Source: Saprospiraceae bacterium (GTDB lineage: Bacteria > Bacteroidota > Bacteroidia > Chitinophagales > Saprospiraceae). From it: a DNA stretch of 54,442 nt. The stretch lies in NCBI GenBank assembly GCA_020629615.1, contig JAHDCZ010000007.1:1-54442 (forward strand). Reading direction: 5' to 3'. This document shows positions 23,289 through 33,396 of this stretch, one piece after another. Made by a program: the position numbers and the translations under genes. The notes below the pieces were generated by a model. It saw only the letters and a program-made list of their open reading frames with translations. It did not search any database and was not told the origin of the DNA. How positions within the stretch are numbered: position 1 is the first letter of the stretch; each line of letters opens with the position of its first letter.

Positions 23289-25919
23289 ATGAGTAAAGGA
23301 TCCAACGATAAGAAAATCAAGCGATATAAGTTTAAGGAGTTGTTGGTTTATTCTTCTACTGAATGGTTGGCGGATAATAAAAAAAAGTATAGGCAAGTCT
23401 TTGATCGCTTTGGAACATCATATATCTACGCTGAACTCTCTTTTTATAACAAACATTTTGATAAGGAAATATGGGATGTCAATATCACTCTTAAATGTAT
23501 TGACCTCAAAAGAAATAAGAAAGAGGTTTGTTCGCTTAATTTTGAAAAGAAAATTTCGAAATACGATAATATCGTCTACATCCGAGAAGGATGGGGTAAT
23601 AAGAAAGAAGGAGTTTTTTGGAAAAAGGGAACGTACTATTGGGAGGCGTGGATTGATGGTGAGAAAGTCGGCACCAAATACTTTTATGTTGAGGAGTCTT
23701 TAAATTCGCCGAAAGGCAAAGAAAATACATACTTATCTCTGGAGTCTGTAAAACTTTACGAAGGGCAATATGACGATGTGAATGAAAGTGAGCGAAAGTA
23801 TCTCATGGGGTTTTCAAGTGATGACACGCGATATATTTACAGCGAATTACAGTTTCAAAACCTTAATCAACGAAGCTTATGGCATGGTGAATTGTTTATC
23901 AAGTTTTACAACGAAGCACGTGAACTTAAAGGACAAGTTACTCGCTTACAAGTAATTAAAAAGGGTCAAGAAAAAATTCATGTTACAGCGGGATGGGGTA
24001 GCAATGTCAAAGGAAGTTGGCGTCGCGGTCAATATACTGTCGAGATTGTTTTTTTGGATAAGGTCATTGCATTGGTTCCCTTTGAAGTGAAGGATGAATT
24101 TGTAGAAGGATTGCCGGATGTTCATAATATAGAAGGGAAAGCCCCACTTTTATTGAATGCTGAAAATGGGAATCACAAGTCTTTTGAAGAACTTTTAGAA
24201 GATTTGAAAAGTCTTATTGGATTAACTGATATCAAGAAAAAAGTTGTAGAACACGCTCAATATTTACAATTTATAAAACTTCGTAAATCCAAAGGCTTTG
24301 AAGAAAAGGAAGACTTCAATGTCCATTCTGTATTTATGGGTAATCCCGGCACGGGAAAAACTACCGTCGCTAAAATGATGGGGATGCTCTATCGAAAAAT
24401 GGGCTTATTAAGTAAGGGACATGTGTATGAAGTAGATCGTGTTGATTTGGTGGGGGAATATATTGGTCAAACGGCTCCAAAAGTAAAAGAAGCCATTAAA
24501 AAAGCAAGAGGGGGCGTCTTGTTTATTGATGAAGCTTATGCTTTGGCTAGGGCCAATGATGATAGTAAAGATTTTGGAAGAGAAGTGATCGAAATATTGG
24601 TCAAAGAAATGTCCAATGGACAGGGTGATATGGCGGTCATTGTTGCAGGTTATCCCAAAGAGATGAATCATTTTATTGATTCTAACCCCGGGTTGAAATC
24701 ACGTTTTAAGCAATTTTATGAATTCAAAGATTATTTGCCTCAAGAGTTGATTCAAATCTCTGAATATGCTGCAGCTGAAAAAGAAGTTTTCTTAACTGAT
24801 GAAGCGAAAGCACTTCTTAAAGAAACGATTGTAGATGCCTATAGAAATCGAAATAAAACATTTGGGAATGCTCGGTATGTTTATGATTTAATAGAAAAAG
24901 CTAAGATCAACCTAGGGATTCGAGTGATGAAGCAAAAAAAGAGAAAAAGTTTGGATAATGATTATTTGGCAACTATCGAACTTGAGGATGTCCAAAAATT
25001 ATCACCTTCTAAAAAAGGCTTAACACCGAATATTCCAATCGATCAGAAATTATTGTTGGAATCAATCAACGAATTGGATGCTTTAATCGGAATTGACGAT
25101 ATCAAAAAAGAAATAAAGGAACTCATTGAAATTGTACGATTTCATAAGAAAACAGGCAAAGATGTGCTAAGTCAGTTTTACTTACATACTATTTTTGTAG
25201 GTAATCCCGGTACAGGAAAAACAACAGTTGCAAGAATTCTAACGAAAGTTTTTAAGGCTTTGGGCATATTGGAAAGAGGTCATATGGTGGAGACGGATCG
25301 TCAAGGTTTGGTGGCTGGTTTTGTAGGTCAAACGGCTATGAAAACAGCTGAGCGTATTGACGAGGCCATTGGTGGAGTACTATTTATTGATGAGGCTTAT
25401 GCTTTAAGTAATTTTAATGGTCTTCAAGGGGATTTTGGAAACGAAGCGATTCAAACCATCTTAAAAAGAATGGAAGATCAGCGAGGTGAATTTTTTGTTT
25501 TTGCGGCCGGTTACCCGGATAATATGAATGTCTTTCTGAAAGCCAATCCAGGATTGAAATCTCGATTTGATAAGGTATTCAAATTTGGCGATTATACACC
25601 AACTCAATTGACTGATATTGCGATTAAAATATTCAATGATGAGGGTTACCGTGCTAAAGTTGCAGCCATTAAAGTATTAGAATCAAATATTGAACTAATT
25701 CATGCGCAGCGAGATAAGTTCTTTGGCAATGCGAGGACTGTACGAAAATTAGTGCTTGATGCAATCAAGGGTCAGAATTTGCGTTATGCAAAATTGGAGG
25801 GAGCAAATCGAACCAAACAGAGTATGCGGTACATCGAAATAGAAGATATACAATTTGCCATTAATAGAAACAAAGAATCTGAAATCGAAATTAAATCAAT
25901 AGGATTTAATTCCAATTAA
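23289..25919 (+). CDS. Tandem AAA+ ATPase (CbxX/CfqX family) with duplicated N-terminal domain
   Basis: 876 residues in four parts. Two related N-terminal domains (about 12-138 and 150-275) share YIYxEL, a GWG turn, a W/RKGxYxxE strand and a closing FxV strand; they look all-beta. Then come two CbxX/CfqX-type AAA+ modules: Walker A GNPGTGKTT at 351-359 and 638-646, Walker B VLFIDEAYAL at 410-419 and 697-706, and sensor segments ending NPGLKSRF in both. Both sites look catalytically intact. Relatives include CbbX (rubisco activase) and ESX-linked EccA, but no such partner lies nearby. Likely a remodelling ATPase of unknown target. Contains hairpin-element copy D2. Confidence 0.85.
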   Translation: MSKGSNDKKIKRYKFKELLVYSSTEWLADNKKKYRQVFDRFGTSYIYAELSFYNKHFDKEIWDVNITLKCIDLKRNKKEVCSLNFEKKISKYDNIVYIREGWGNKKEGVFWKKGTYYWEAWIDGEKVGTKYFYVEESLNSPKGKENTYLSLESVKLYEGQYDDVNESERKYLMGFSSDDTRYIYSELQFQNLNQRSLWHGELFIKFYNEARELKGQVTRLQVIKKGQEKIHVTAGWGSNVKGSWRRGQYTVEIVFLDKVIALVPFEVKDEFVEGLPDVHNIEGKAPLLLNAENGNHKSFEELLEDLKSLIGLTDIKKKVVEHAQYLQFIKLRKSKGFEEKEDFNVHSVFMGNPGTGKTTVAKMMGMLYRKMGLLSKGHVYEVDRVDLVGEYIGQTAPKVKEAIKKARGGVLFIDEAYALARANDDSKDFGREVIEILVKEMSNGQGDMAVIVAGYPKEMNHFIDSNPGLKSRFKQFYEFKDYLPQELIQISEYAAAEKEVFLTDEAKALLKETIVDAYRNRNKTFGNARYVYDLIEKAKINLGIRVMKQKKRKSLDNDYLATIELEDVQKLSPSKKGLTPNIPIDQKLLLESINELDALIGIDDIKKEIKELIEIVRFHKKTGKDVLSQFYLHTIFVGNPGTGKTTVARILTKVFKALGILERGHMVETDRQGLVAGFVGQTAMKTAERIDEAIGGVLFIDEAYALSNFNGLQGDFGNEAIQTILKRMEDQRGEFFVFAAGYPDNMNVFLKANPGLKSRFDKVFKFGDYTPTQLTDIAIKIFNDEGYRAKVAAIKVLESNIELIHAQRDKFFGNARTVRKLVLDAIKGQNLRYAKLEGANRTKQSMRYIEIEDIQFAINRNKESEIEIKSIGFNSN
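23703..23717 (+). repeat. Dispersed covarying hairpin element, copy D2 (in AAA+ gene)
   Basis: Reads AATTCGCCGAAAGGC then AAAGAAAA; stem GCC/GGC with GAAA loop. Translated as NSPKGK here, against FAERQK in copy D1, so the shared bases are not due to shared protein sequence. Confidence 0.7.
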
Positions 25920-27571
25920 ATTCTCATGAGTAGCCCCGCATGAAAATTAGCTCCAAAAGTCGAGTAGTTTTCCCACTCTAAGTATTGAACATTTAAGACA
26001 TTGTTTAAATCAAGAAACAGTCCTACGTTTTTGGCAAGGTAGTAATTGAAGTTAAAACTTAAATCAAGCATATTGTTTCCTTCCAAAGTTTGAGAAGGTA
26101 GTGGACTTATGTTGGATTCAAGAAATTGACGTTTACCCATAAACTTCATGTTGTAATTGATACTCCATTTCTTTGATGTAGATTGTACCAAAGCATTGAT
26201 ATGAAGAAATGAAGTCGGCATATATTGAAGTTCTAAGACATCAAAATTTCTAAAGATCAGATAATCATAGGCAAGACTGAGATAAGTTCTTTTATTTAAT
26301 TGATAAGCTACATCAAAATTTAGTTTGCTTACATTGAAATCAATGAATTGAGTTTCAAATTTTCTTAAATCATTGGTCGATCCTGAAAACATAGCATGTT
26401 GAGACTTGCTAGCGTAGCTTCCATTTATATTGTACTCAACATCATAAATAGCTCCTGAAAAACTGGCTTTATAATATTTTGAATTGCCAACATTGATAGA
26501 ATCCAGTGCCCTGTAGCTTAATTCTAAGAATGGATTCCTGTCCGAAAGATTTTGCAAGGTGTTATGAAAGTATTGTTGCTTTACCTCTGCAGAAAAGCCC
26601 AATTTCGAACCTAATATTGGGATAAAAAGGCTTAGATCAGGAAATAACGAGGATTGATTTTTTGACTTTAAATAAGAAATACCTGGTGTAAAAGTGAAGT
26701 AATCATTTTTCCAATGAAAATATGCGCCAGAAAAACTCATATTCGAATATTGATTTTCATTTCTTCTTAATCCTGCGGATTCTAAATTTCCAAACACCCC
26801 AATCTCTTGTTGATCACCTATTCTTTTAGAAGCTTTAAATGGGATTTGAGAATAATATTCTGTGGCTTCTTCATCTTCTATTTTAGAATAAGAATGATTT
26901 AATTCTAAGTGGTAATTTATTCCTAAATCATTTTCTTTGAAATTGTTTATTTGAGTACCTAATTGGATAAGTTCTCGTTTGCGATCAAAGTTGGTGAAAG
27001 TTTCAGAACTATCTAAATCAGTACCTACTCCAAATAGATTTCTTTTACTCAGGCTGAAATTTGCATCAGCAGAAACTTGAAGCCAGGGATAAAAGTTATA
27101 AGAACCATCTAAAATAACTCTGGTAATTTGAGACTTTTTGTATGCTCCATCCAAACTATCTTCTGCAGCATGATGATAGGCGTGAATACCAAAATTGTAG
27201 AGATCTTCCAAATAAAAATTATATCCAGCATCTATTAAAGGCGAGTTAAGATTTCCATATCCGAGTTTGGCATAGAAGGAGTATATATCTGGTCCATCAT
27301 CCGTTTCCATAGCAAAAGGTCGAATAATAGGATCCGGATATTTAATGTCTAAGGGTACCACGCCGATGTTGTAATTAAATACACGCTCGATCTCATTTAT
27401 TTTTGGCGCTTGGGGTTTTAGTTTCACCTTATTGGCTTCTACGATTTCTACTTCAAAATTTTTAATAACTTCTACTTTTTCTAACCCCAAAGTATCTTGA
27501 TTCACTTGACCATAAACATTCAATGTCAAGCATAGTAGAAGAATCGATATATATAGACTGTTTTGTTTCAT
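25916..27571 (-). CDS. TonB-dependent-receptor-like outer-membrane barrel (no plug)
   Basis: 551 residues with a signal peptide (about 1-22) and a barrel of many short aromatic-rich strands; the C-terminus VGLFLDLNNVLNVQYLEWENYSTFGANFHAGLLMRI is the usual last-strand region of TonB-dependent receptors. It is too short for, and lacks, an obvious plug domain. It sits two bases downstream of the 1037-residue TPR gene; this pairing suggests a joint envelope complex. Ends with a four-base TTAA stop overlap with the AAA+ gene. Confidence 0.72.
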   Translation of the reverse strand: MKQNSLYISILLLCLTLNVYGQVNQDTLGLEKVEVIKNFEVEIVEANKVKLKPQAPKINEIERVFNYNIGVVPLDIKYPDPIIRPFAMETDDGPDIYSFYAKLGYGNLNSPLIDAGYNFYLEDLYNFGIHAYHHAAEDSLDGAYKKSQITRVILDGSYNFYPWLQVSADANFSLSKRNLFGVGTDLDSSETFTNFDRKRELIQLGTQINNFKENDLGINYHLELNHSYSKIEDEEATEYYSQIPFKASKRIGDQQEIGVFGNLESAGLRRNENQYSNMSFSGAYFHWKNDYFTFTPGISYLKSKNQSSLFPDLSLFIPILGSKLGFSAEVKQQYFHNTLQNLSDRNPFLELSYRALDSINVGNSKYYKASFSGAIYDVEYNINGSYASKSQHAMFSGSTNDLRKFETQFIDFNVSKLNFDVAYQLNKRTYLSLAYDYLIFRNFDVLELQYMPTSFLHINALVQSTSKKWSINYNMKFMGKRQFLESNISPLPSQTLEGNNMLDLSFNFNYYLAKNVGLFLDLNNVLNVQYLEWENYSTFGANFHAGLLMRI

Positions 27572-27573
27572 GC

Positions 27574-30500
27574 TTATTTATTTCCTGTAGTGTCCAATTC
27601 CATTAACCCATCTTCATTTTCCATCCGTATTCTAGAATTCATCTTCTCTTTTTCTTGCAAGGCCTTCATCTTGATTTCTGCATTAGATTTTAACTCCTGA
27701 TTTTCTTGGAAATTTTCCAGAATAGCTTCTAATGCTGCTCTTGTATTAATAAGGTCATTACGATCGGAGTAAATATCCGAGAGTAATAAAATACTTTTCC
27801 CAATCCAAAAAGGATAATTGGCAGCACTGTTGTTGGTCAACTGACATTGTTTTTCAGCATCTTTAATTTTACCTTGATTATAATATACTTGACTGATCAA
27901 GAAGCTTGCTTCTGCAGTTTGATTGTTTTTTGCGTAGAGTGATATTTGTTGCAAAGCAATCACTGCTTCTTCGTATCTCTTTTGGTTGTACAGCGTTTTA
28001 CCGAGATAATAATAACTGGTTGCTTTGTCATCGTTTGTGGCTAATTCATCCGTAGACACGAGATTGGAGTATTTAATTATGTTCTCGTTGTCATTAATTC
28101 TGAATGCAGAACGCATCGCTCCCAAATGAGCTTCAAACTTATCTTCTGGCGAACGTGAATTGTCACTAAGAAGAGCGTAATAGCTGAGCGCACTCTTGAA
28201 ATTTTGTTGATGATTGTACGATATGATAGCACATTTTTTAAGAGAAGTATTGTAAAAAGGATTAAATCCCTCTTGAACCAAAAACTGAAAATCTCGCAGT
28301 GCTGCCGAGTAATTTTTTAAAATGCTATTGGCTTCGCCTCGACGATTGTGCGCTTCAAGTTTAAAATATCCTTGTTTGTAAGAGTTGAGATAATTAGAAT
28401 AACTGATGATGGATTTTTCATACTCGCCATTTTCAAATTGAATTTCACCAATAGTGTAACTTAGTGAGTCTTTGGAGAAATTATCCACGTCAAATCCTGC
28501 TTGAGTTTCTGCAAATTCAAAATATTCCTTGGGTTTTCCGATGTCTTTGATATAGATTTCTTCCAAAGCGATCATGGCTTCATTGGCTTCAGAAGATAGG
28601 GGAGAATTATTAAATACATTTTTGTAGTATTCTATCGCCCGATCTGCATCTCCCTGATTATAACTTAGTAGCCCCATTCGGAGATAGGCCTTGTTCAAAA
28701 GTTTAGTGCTGTTGCGATATTTTAAAGGGATGTTCTGAAAAGCCATAAATGCTTTATCTGATTTATCTAGTATACTATAGGTCTCGCCAAGTAAGAAATA
28801 GGCTTTGTCAGCGTATTTAGAATTTGGATATTTTTCAACTAGAGATTCCAAAGTAATCAACTGATCAAAATAATCGCTCTTAAGTCCTTCAATATTAGCC
28901 TTTTGATACATGGCATAGTCTGCTCCTTGAAGATTTTGATTGATGCTTTTATGATAATATCGTAATGCATCATTATAGGATTTGTTTTTAAACAAACAAT
29001 CGCCAGTCCTGATCAAAGCATCTTGATAGATTTTATCCACGATAATCGGATTTTTGATTTTTTCGCGATTTGCCTCAATGCCATTTAAGCACTCTCTATA
29101 ATATAAAGCGGCAGGACCATATTTTTTTTGTTGAAAATAGTTAAAACCTTGATTGTAACTCGCCAAATAAACTGAAGATTCTTGTGGGATATTCTTTGCA
29201 TTTTTGGCGAGGACAAAATAGTCGTCAAAGGACCGAATACTTTCATCAGTATTTCCATCTTCCTGTAAGATGACGGCTTTCCAATACTTGGATTGTAGTT
29301 CTAAGTCTTGCCGATAAGGATGTTGAAGCGATAAATTAAAATGAGTCAAAGCACTTTGATGATCGTTGTCATTATAGTTTTGAATCGCCTGATTGAATGC
29401 TACCACTTGATATGTCTGAGACATTTGTTCAGACATCTGATTAAGGTCCTGTAGTATTTGTAAAGAATTGGAAAAATCTTGGCTGTTTAAAATCATATCA
29501 CTCATGATGCTCTGGGATTCTCTGTAATATTGACTTGAGCTTGGTATGGATTTAAACGTGTTGATAGCTTCTCTGTCGTTGGACAATTCAGCGGATAGTT
29601 TTCCAAAGTTAAATTCAGCTTCGTCGCGCATTTTTATATCGTAGTTCATTCTACTTACTTTTTTTAAGGCGGCTGCTGCCGAAGTTTTATTGCCGTTTTT
29701 CAAATAGCAATCGGCCAAATAATAGTTGCTTACTTGTCCCATTTTACTATCGAGCATACTCAATTCTAGAAAATTATCTTGTGCTTTTTGATAATCCTTC
29801 AATTGATATTGTGTAAAAGCCAGTTGATAAAATTCTTCTTTGGTTAGTTTGGGTGTATTCGATTCGTAGAATTCTAAGTGTCTTAAGGCTCTATCGTATT
29901 GCTTTTTCTTAAAGTATGCTTGCCCTAGCAAGAGCCGGATTTGAGGGATTTGTTTGACACTCGGATCTTTAATTTTTCTTTCACCATAACTAAGCAGTTG
30001 ATCATAATCTCCTTGTGCAAAATGAATTTGAGAAATGTAATAAGGAATTTGTGATTTATATTTATTCGAGTTTCCTACGCGTTCAAAGGAACTGATCGCT
30101 TCTTTGTAGTCTTCTTGGAAATATTTGCTCATTCCATAGTAATAATTACTAGGGTAGTAGTAAATATTACGTTTTTCTGTTGTCCTTGCCAACACTCTTT
30201 CTGCTCCTCCAAAATCCTTCTTGACAAATAGTGAGTATCCTTTTTTGAAATCGCATTCGGATTGTTGTTCTTCTGAAAATTCAAAAACTTCGAGCAAATC
30301 AAAATTTACAATCGCTTGGGTGTAGTTCCTATTGTTGTATTCGTACAATGCCAACTCATACAAAAGTTCTTTAGAAATAACCTGTGGATAATAATCCTGC
30401 AAAAACTCTTGAATGGCATACGTTGATCCATCCAGATTTAAATGAAGTGAACAAAGTAAGCTATAGACACGGGACTTCAATGTTGTTTGTTTGTCATTGA

Positions 30501-30687
30501 AGTCGATGGTCTTTAACTCATAGCGATCAATTCTGTCAAAATGTTCTTTAGCTTGTGGATAATTTCCGGCGTTATAAAGATCCATTCCGCGCAGAAAAGT
30601 TCTTTGCGATTCTTGAAAAATCGTAGTCTCTTGACTATAGCTTAGAGAAGAAAGCAAACAAAGGAATAAGGGTAAAACATACCTCAT
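27574..30687 (-). CDS. Large periplasmic TPR protein
   Basis: 1037 residues: signal peptide (MRYVLPLFLCLLSSLSYSQ) followed almost end to end by tetratricopeptide-like helical pairs, for example YPQAKEHFDRI, YTQAIVNFDLLE, YKEAISSFERVG, YDRALRHLEFYE, YNDALRYYHKS and YEEAVIALQQIS. No enzyme domain is seen. Probably a periplasmic scaffold. Transcribed with the downstream barrel gene; a -7 box (30759-30766) lies 71 bases upstream of the start. Confidence 0.85.
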   Translation of the reverse strand: MRYVLPLFLCLLSSLSYSQETTIFQESQRTFLRGMDLYNAGNYPQAKEHFDRIDRYELKTIDFNDKQTTLKSRVYSLLCSLHLNLDGSTYAIQEFLQDYYPQVISKELLYELALYEYNNRNYTQAIVNFDLLEVFEFSEEQQSECDFKKGYSLFVKKDFGGAERVLARTTEKRNIYYYPSNYYYGMSKYFQEDYKEAISSFERVGNSNKYKSQIPYYISQIHFAQGDYDQLLSYGERKIKDPSVKQIPQIRLLLGQAYFKKKQYDRALRHLEFYESNTPKLTKEEFYQLAFTQYQLKDYQKAQDNFLELSMLDSKMGQVSNYYLADCYLKNGNKTSAAAALKKVSRMNYDIKMRDEAEFNFGKLSAELSNDREAINTFKSIPSSSQYYRESQSIMSDMILNSQDFSNSLQILQDLNQMSEQMSQTYQVVAFNQAIQNYNDNDHQSALTHFNLSLQHPYRQDLELQSKYWKAVILQEDGNTDESIRSFDDYFVLAKNAKNIPQESSVYLASYNQGFNYFQQKKYGPAALYYRECLNGIEANREKIKNPIIVDKIYQDALIRTGDCLFKNKSYNDALRYYHKSINQNLQGADYAMYQKANIEGLKSDYFDQLITLESLVEKYPNSKYADKAYFLLGETYSILDKSDKAFMAFQNIPLKYRNSTKLLNKAYLRMGLLSYNQGDADRAIEYYKNVFNNSPLSSEANEAMIALEEIYIKDIGKPKEYFEFAETQAGFDVDNFSKDSLSYTIGEIQFENGEYEKSIISYSNYLNSYKQGYFKLEAHNRRGEANSILKNYSAALRDFQFLVQEGFNPFYNTSLKKCAIISYNHQQNFKSALSYYALLSDNSRSPEDKFEAHLGAMRSAFRINDNENIIKYSNLVSTDELATNDDKATSYYYLGKTLYNQKRYEEAVIALQQISLYAKNNQTAEASFLISQVYYNQGKIKDAEKQCQLTNNSAANYPFWIGKSILLLSDIYSDRNDLINTRAALEAILENFQENQELKSNAEIKMKALQEKEKMNSRIRMENEDGLMELDTTGNK

Positions 30688-30758
30688 ACAATTTCTAGCT
30701 TATCGGGTTTAAATAATGGTCTAGTCATTGGGATGACACCATTCGTGGTAACACAAAG

Positions 30759-30766
30759 CAAAAATA
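30759..30766 (-). promoter_or_regulatory. -7 promoter box (TATTTTTG) of the TPR/barrel operon
   Basis: Exact TAnnTTTG on the minus strand in the 165-base gap between rocD and the TPR gene; predicted leader about 65 bases. No TTG at the usual -33 spacing. Confidence 0.4.
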
Positions 30767-30852
30767 TGAAAGTATCATTAATATGGTATCATATCAATTA
30801 CATTATATTAAATTATTTTGTAATCTATATGATAAAGAAAGAAATCCTGATT

Positions 30853-32121
30853 TTATTGTTTAAAACCCAAAATCGTTTTTTCGATAATGTCACAACACGC
30901 GTGAAGTTGTTCTTCAGTCATCACTAGTGGTGGAGCAAATCGGATAATGTTGCCATGGGTCGGTTTTGCTAATAGACCGTTTTCCTTAAGCGCTACACAA
31001 ATGTTCCAAGCGGTTTTGCTTTCAGGAGTGTCATTAATAACAATAGCATTTAACAAGCCTTTTCCTCTTACGAGAGTGACAAGATCTGTTTTTGAGATCA
31101 GGTTTTGCATTCTTGATCTAAATATTTCTCCTAGTTTTTGAGCGTTTTCCGCCAATCCTTCATCTTTAATAACTCCTAGAGCAGCCATTGCAACGGCGCA
31201 GGCCAAAGGGTTTCCACCAAAAGTAGAACCATGTTCACCTGGTTTTATGCACAACATAATGTCATCATCCGCCAATACTGCAGAGACAGGAAGTACACCA
31301 CCGGACAGGGCTTTACCTAGAACAAGAATATCAGGTCGAACTTCTGGTCTGTTTTCACAAGAAATACTACAATCACAATTTCCGCATGTAGCCAAAAGCT
31401 TACCCGTTCTTGCAATACCCGTTTGAACTTCGTCAGCTATAAAAAGGGCATTGTGCTTTTTGCACAAATCATAAGCATCACGCAAGTAATTAGCATCAGG
31501 CACGACGACCCCAGCCTCACCTTGAATCGGCTCGACTATAAAACCTGCAATATTAGGATCGTCCAATGCTCTTTCAAGCGCTTCTAAATTATTATACTCA
31601 ACAATTTCATATCCCGGCATATATGGACCAAATCCCTCTCGACTATCTGGATCAACCGAACCTGAAATTACTGCCAGAGTTCTACCGTGAAAATTTCCAG
31701 ATGCAAAAACGATTTTAGCTTGATTTGCTGGTAATCCTTTTTTTACATAGGCCCATTTTCTACATAGTTTTAAAGCCGTTTCAACGGCTTCTACACCTGT
31801 ATTCATGGGAAGTACTTTGTCATATTTAAAATAGGACGTGATGTATTTTTCATACGGGCCCAACATATCGTTATAAAATGCTCTTGAAGTGAGCGTCAAT
31901 TTTGCTGCCTGCTCATACAATGCTTTTAAAATCCTTGGATGACCATGACCTTGATTCATCGCTGAGTAGGCTGATAAAAAATCAAAGTATTTTTTTCCTT
32001 CAGCATCCCAAACATGGACTCCTTCTCCTCTTGAAAGGACAACACCTAACGGATGATAATTATGTGCGCCATATTTATCTTCTAATTGTATAAGGTCTTG
32101 TGAATTCAACGTTTCTTGCAT
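30853..32121 (-). CDS. rocD: Ornithine aminotransferase
   Basis: PLP-dependent ornithine to glutamate-semialdehyde conversion in arginine/proline metabolism. 422 residues; [11 protein letters not shown] near 52, [13 protein letters not shown] near 141, [18 protein letters not shown] Lys270 in VLGKALSGG, and [15 protein letters not shown]. Between the DEVQTG segment and the PLP lysine there is a cysteine cluster, Cys246-xx-Cys249-x-Cys251-xxx-Cys255, on a short insertion absent from the familiar bacillar and animal enzymes. Lies 37 bases after coaE. Confidence 0.93.
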   Translation of the reverse strand: MQETLNSQDLIQLEDKYGAHNYHPLGVVLSRGEGVHVWDAEGKKYFDFLSAYSAMNQGHGHPRILKALYEQAAKLTLTSRAFYNDMLGPYEKYITSYFKYDKVLPMNTGVEAVETALKLCRKWAYVKKGLPANQAKIVFASGNFHGRTLAVISGSVDPDSREGFGPYMPGYEIVEYNNLEALERALDDPNIAGFIVEPIQGEAGVVVPDANYLRDAYDLCKKHNALFIADEVQTGIARTGKLLATCGNCDCSISCENRPEVRPDILVLGKALSGGVLPVSAVLADDDIMLCIKPGEHGSTFGGNPLACAVAMAALGVIKDEGLAENAQKLGEIFRSRMQNLISKTDLVTLVRGKGLLNAIVINDTPESKTAWNICVALKENGLLAKPTHGNIIRFAPPLVMTEEQLHACCDIIEKTILGFKQ

Positions 32122-32158
32122 AGCGATTATCTTTGATTTTAAGCGAAAATAAAATAAA

Positions 32159-32749
32159 TTATCTGCTTAGTTTGAGTAATTCTTTATGGATCTGCATTAT
32201 TTGAGGAATAAGTAATTCTTTCCTGTTATTTTCAATAATAAAATCCGACTTTTCTATTCTCTGTGAATCCTTCCATTGGTTGTTCATTCTTGCGATGACA
32301 TCTTTTTTACTTGATCCATCTCTTTCGATAACTCTTCTTATTCTTTCATCTTGATCTGCAAGGACGGTGATCACTTTATCCAAAAATAGATGACCATTAC
32401 TTTCAAAAAGAAGTGCGGCTTCTTTTAAAGCATAAGGAGTTTTTTGAATGTCAAACCAAGCCTTACTGTCTTGGTGTACCACTGGATGTACGAGAGCGTT
32501 TAATTTCTTAAGTAGCTCCTTATCATTAAAAACACAGTTGCCGATATATTTTCGATTCAATCGACCATTCTTAAAATATGCCTCTTTACCTAATAATGCA
32601 ATGATGGCTTTCTTTAGGGGTTTGTTTGAAGTCATCAATCGTTTAGCTCTGGAATCCGCATAATATACTGGAATTCCCAAGGTTTCAAATATTTTGCAAA
32701 CAGTCGTTTTCCCACTCCCAATGCCGCCTGTAATTCCAATTTTTATCAT
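32159..32749 (-). CDS. coaE: Dephospho-CoA kinase
   Basis: Last step of coenzyme A synthesis. 196 residues: P-loop [13 protein letters not shown] (residues 4-16), [13 protein letters not shown] (Asp of the CoA-binding site), [14 protein letters not shown]-like ALLFESNGH, and [12 protein letters not shown] with the lid. Overlaps yigZ by four bases. Confidence 0.94.
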   Translation of the reverse strand: MIKIGITGGIGSGKTTVCKIFETLGIPVYYADSRAKRLMTSNKPLKKAIIALLGKEAYFKNGRLNRKYIGNCVFNDKELLKKLNALVHPVVHQDSKAWFDIQKTPYALKEAALLFESNGHLFLDKVITVLADQDERIRRVIERDGSSKKDVIARMNNQWKDSQRIEKSDFIIENNRKELLIPQIMQIHKELLKLSR

Positions 32750-33390
32750 GATTCTAAGGTAAAGATGATTCCTTCAATTTTTTTAATTTCTTTTGCTTCT
32801 TCTAAAGATTTATCCAGAATTTTGGCTTTAAGCCGAATGAATTGTTCATCAAAGAGACTGTTTTTAATGCCAAGGACGACCTGAGCATCGGCTTCAAATT
32901 TTTTACTCACAATTTCAAAATTACATTGCTTAATTGCATTCATGATTTCTCCCATTTGTTCGTAACCAAATTGAAGACTTACTTTTCTGCGGACCTCGAC
33001 AGTAATGATTTCTCCATTTTTAATCGCATCAATCGTTGCTTCTTTATAAGATCGAATTAATCCCGAAGTGCCCAGTTTTATTCCACCAAAATAACGTACA
33101 ACAACCACTAGAATATTTCGTAATTCATGGCTTAAAAGTTGACCATAGATGGGCTTGCCCGCCGTTCCTGAAGGTTCTCCATCATCACTCATTCGATAGT
33201 TGTCATCCTCTAGACCAAGTCGATAGGCAAAACAATGATGTCGTGCTTTAAAGTGTTCTTTTTTTACAAATTCGAGACTTTCGTCGAATGCTTTTTTATC
33301 GGATATCGGAAAAGCGTAGGCAAAGAATTTACTCCCTTTTTCTTTGTATTCACCTTGAGATAAATGAGATATGGTTTTATAGCTATCCAA
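32746..33390 (-). CDS. yigZ: YigZ/IMPACT family protein
   Basis: 214 residues. The N-terminal Impact domain contains GSKFFAYAFPIS, KARHHCFAYRLG, DDGEPSGTAGKPIYGQL and VVVVRYFGGIKLGTSGLIRSY, the full signature of the UPF0029/IMPACT family; the C-terminal ferredoxin-like domain follows. Bacterial YigZ has no firm biochemical role; eukaryotic IMPACT regulates Gcn2. The gene carries two hairpin-element copies (H and C) 450 bases apart. Confidence 0.92.
   Translation of the reverse strand: MDSYKTISHLSQGEYKEKGSKFFAYAFPISDKKAFDESLEFVKKEHFKARHHCFAYRLGLEDDNYRMSDDGEPSGTAGKPIYGQLLSHELRNILVVVVRYFGGIKLGTSGLIRSYKEATIDAIKNGEIITVEVRRKVSLQFGYEQMGEIMNAIKQCNFEIVSKKFEADAQVVLGIKNSLFDEQFIRLKAKILDKSLEEAKEIKKIEGIIFTLES
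32824..32839 (-). repeat. Dispersed hairpin element, loop variant (copy H, in yigZ)
   Basis: Minus strand reads CATTCGGCTTAAAGCC then AAAA. Flanks and G/C stem match copy A exactly; only the loop differs (TTAAA instead of GAAA). Confidence 0.5.
33276..33290 (-). repeat. Dispersed covarying hairpin element, copy C (in yigZ)
   Basis: Minus strand reads CATTCGACGAAAGTC; stem GAC/GTC, GAAA loop. Encodes AFDESL, same frame as copy G (FDESQ). Confidence 0.7.
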
Positions 33391-33396
33391 ATTTAC

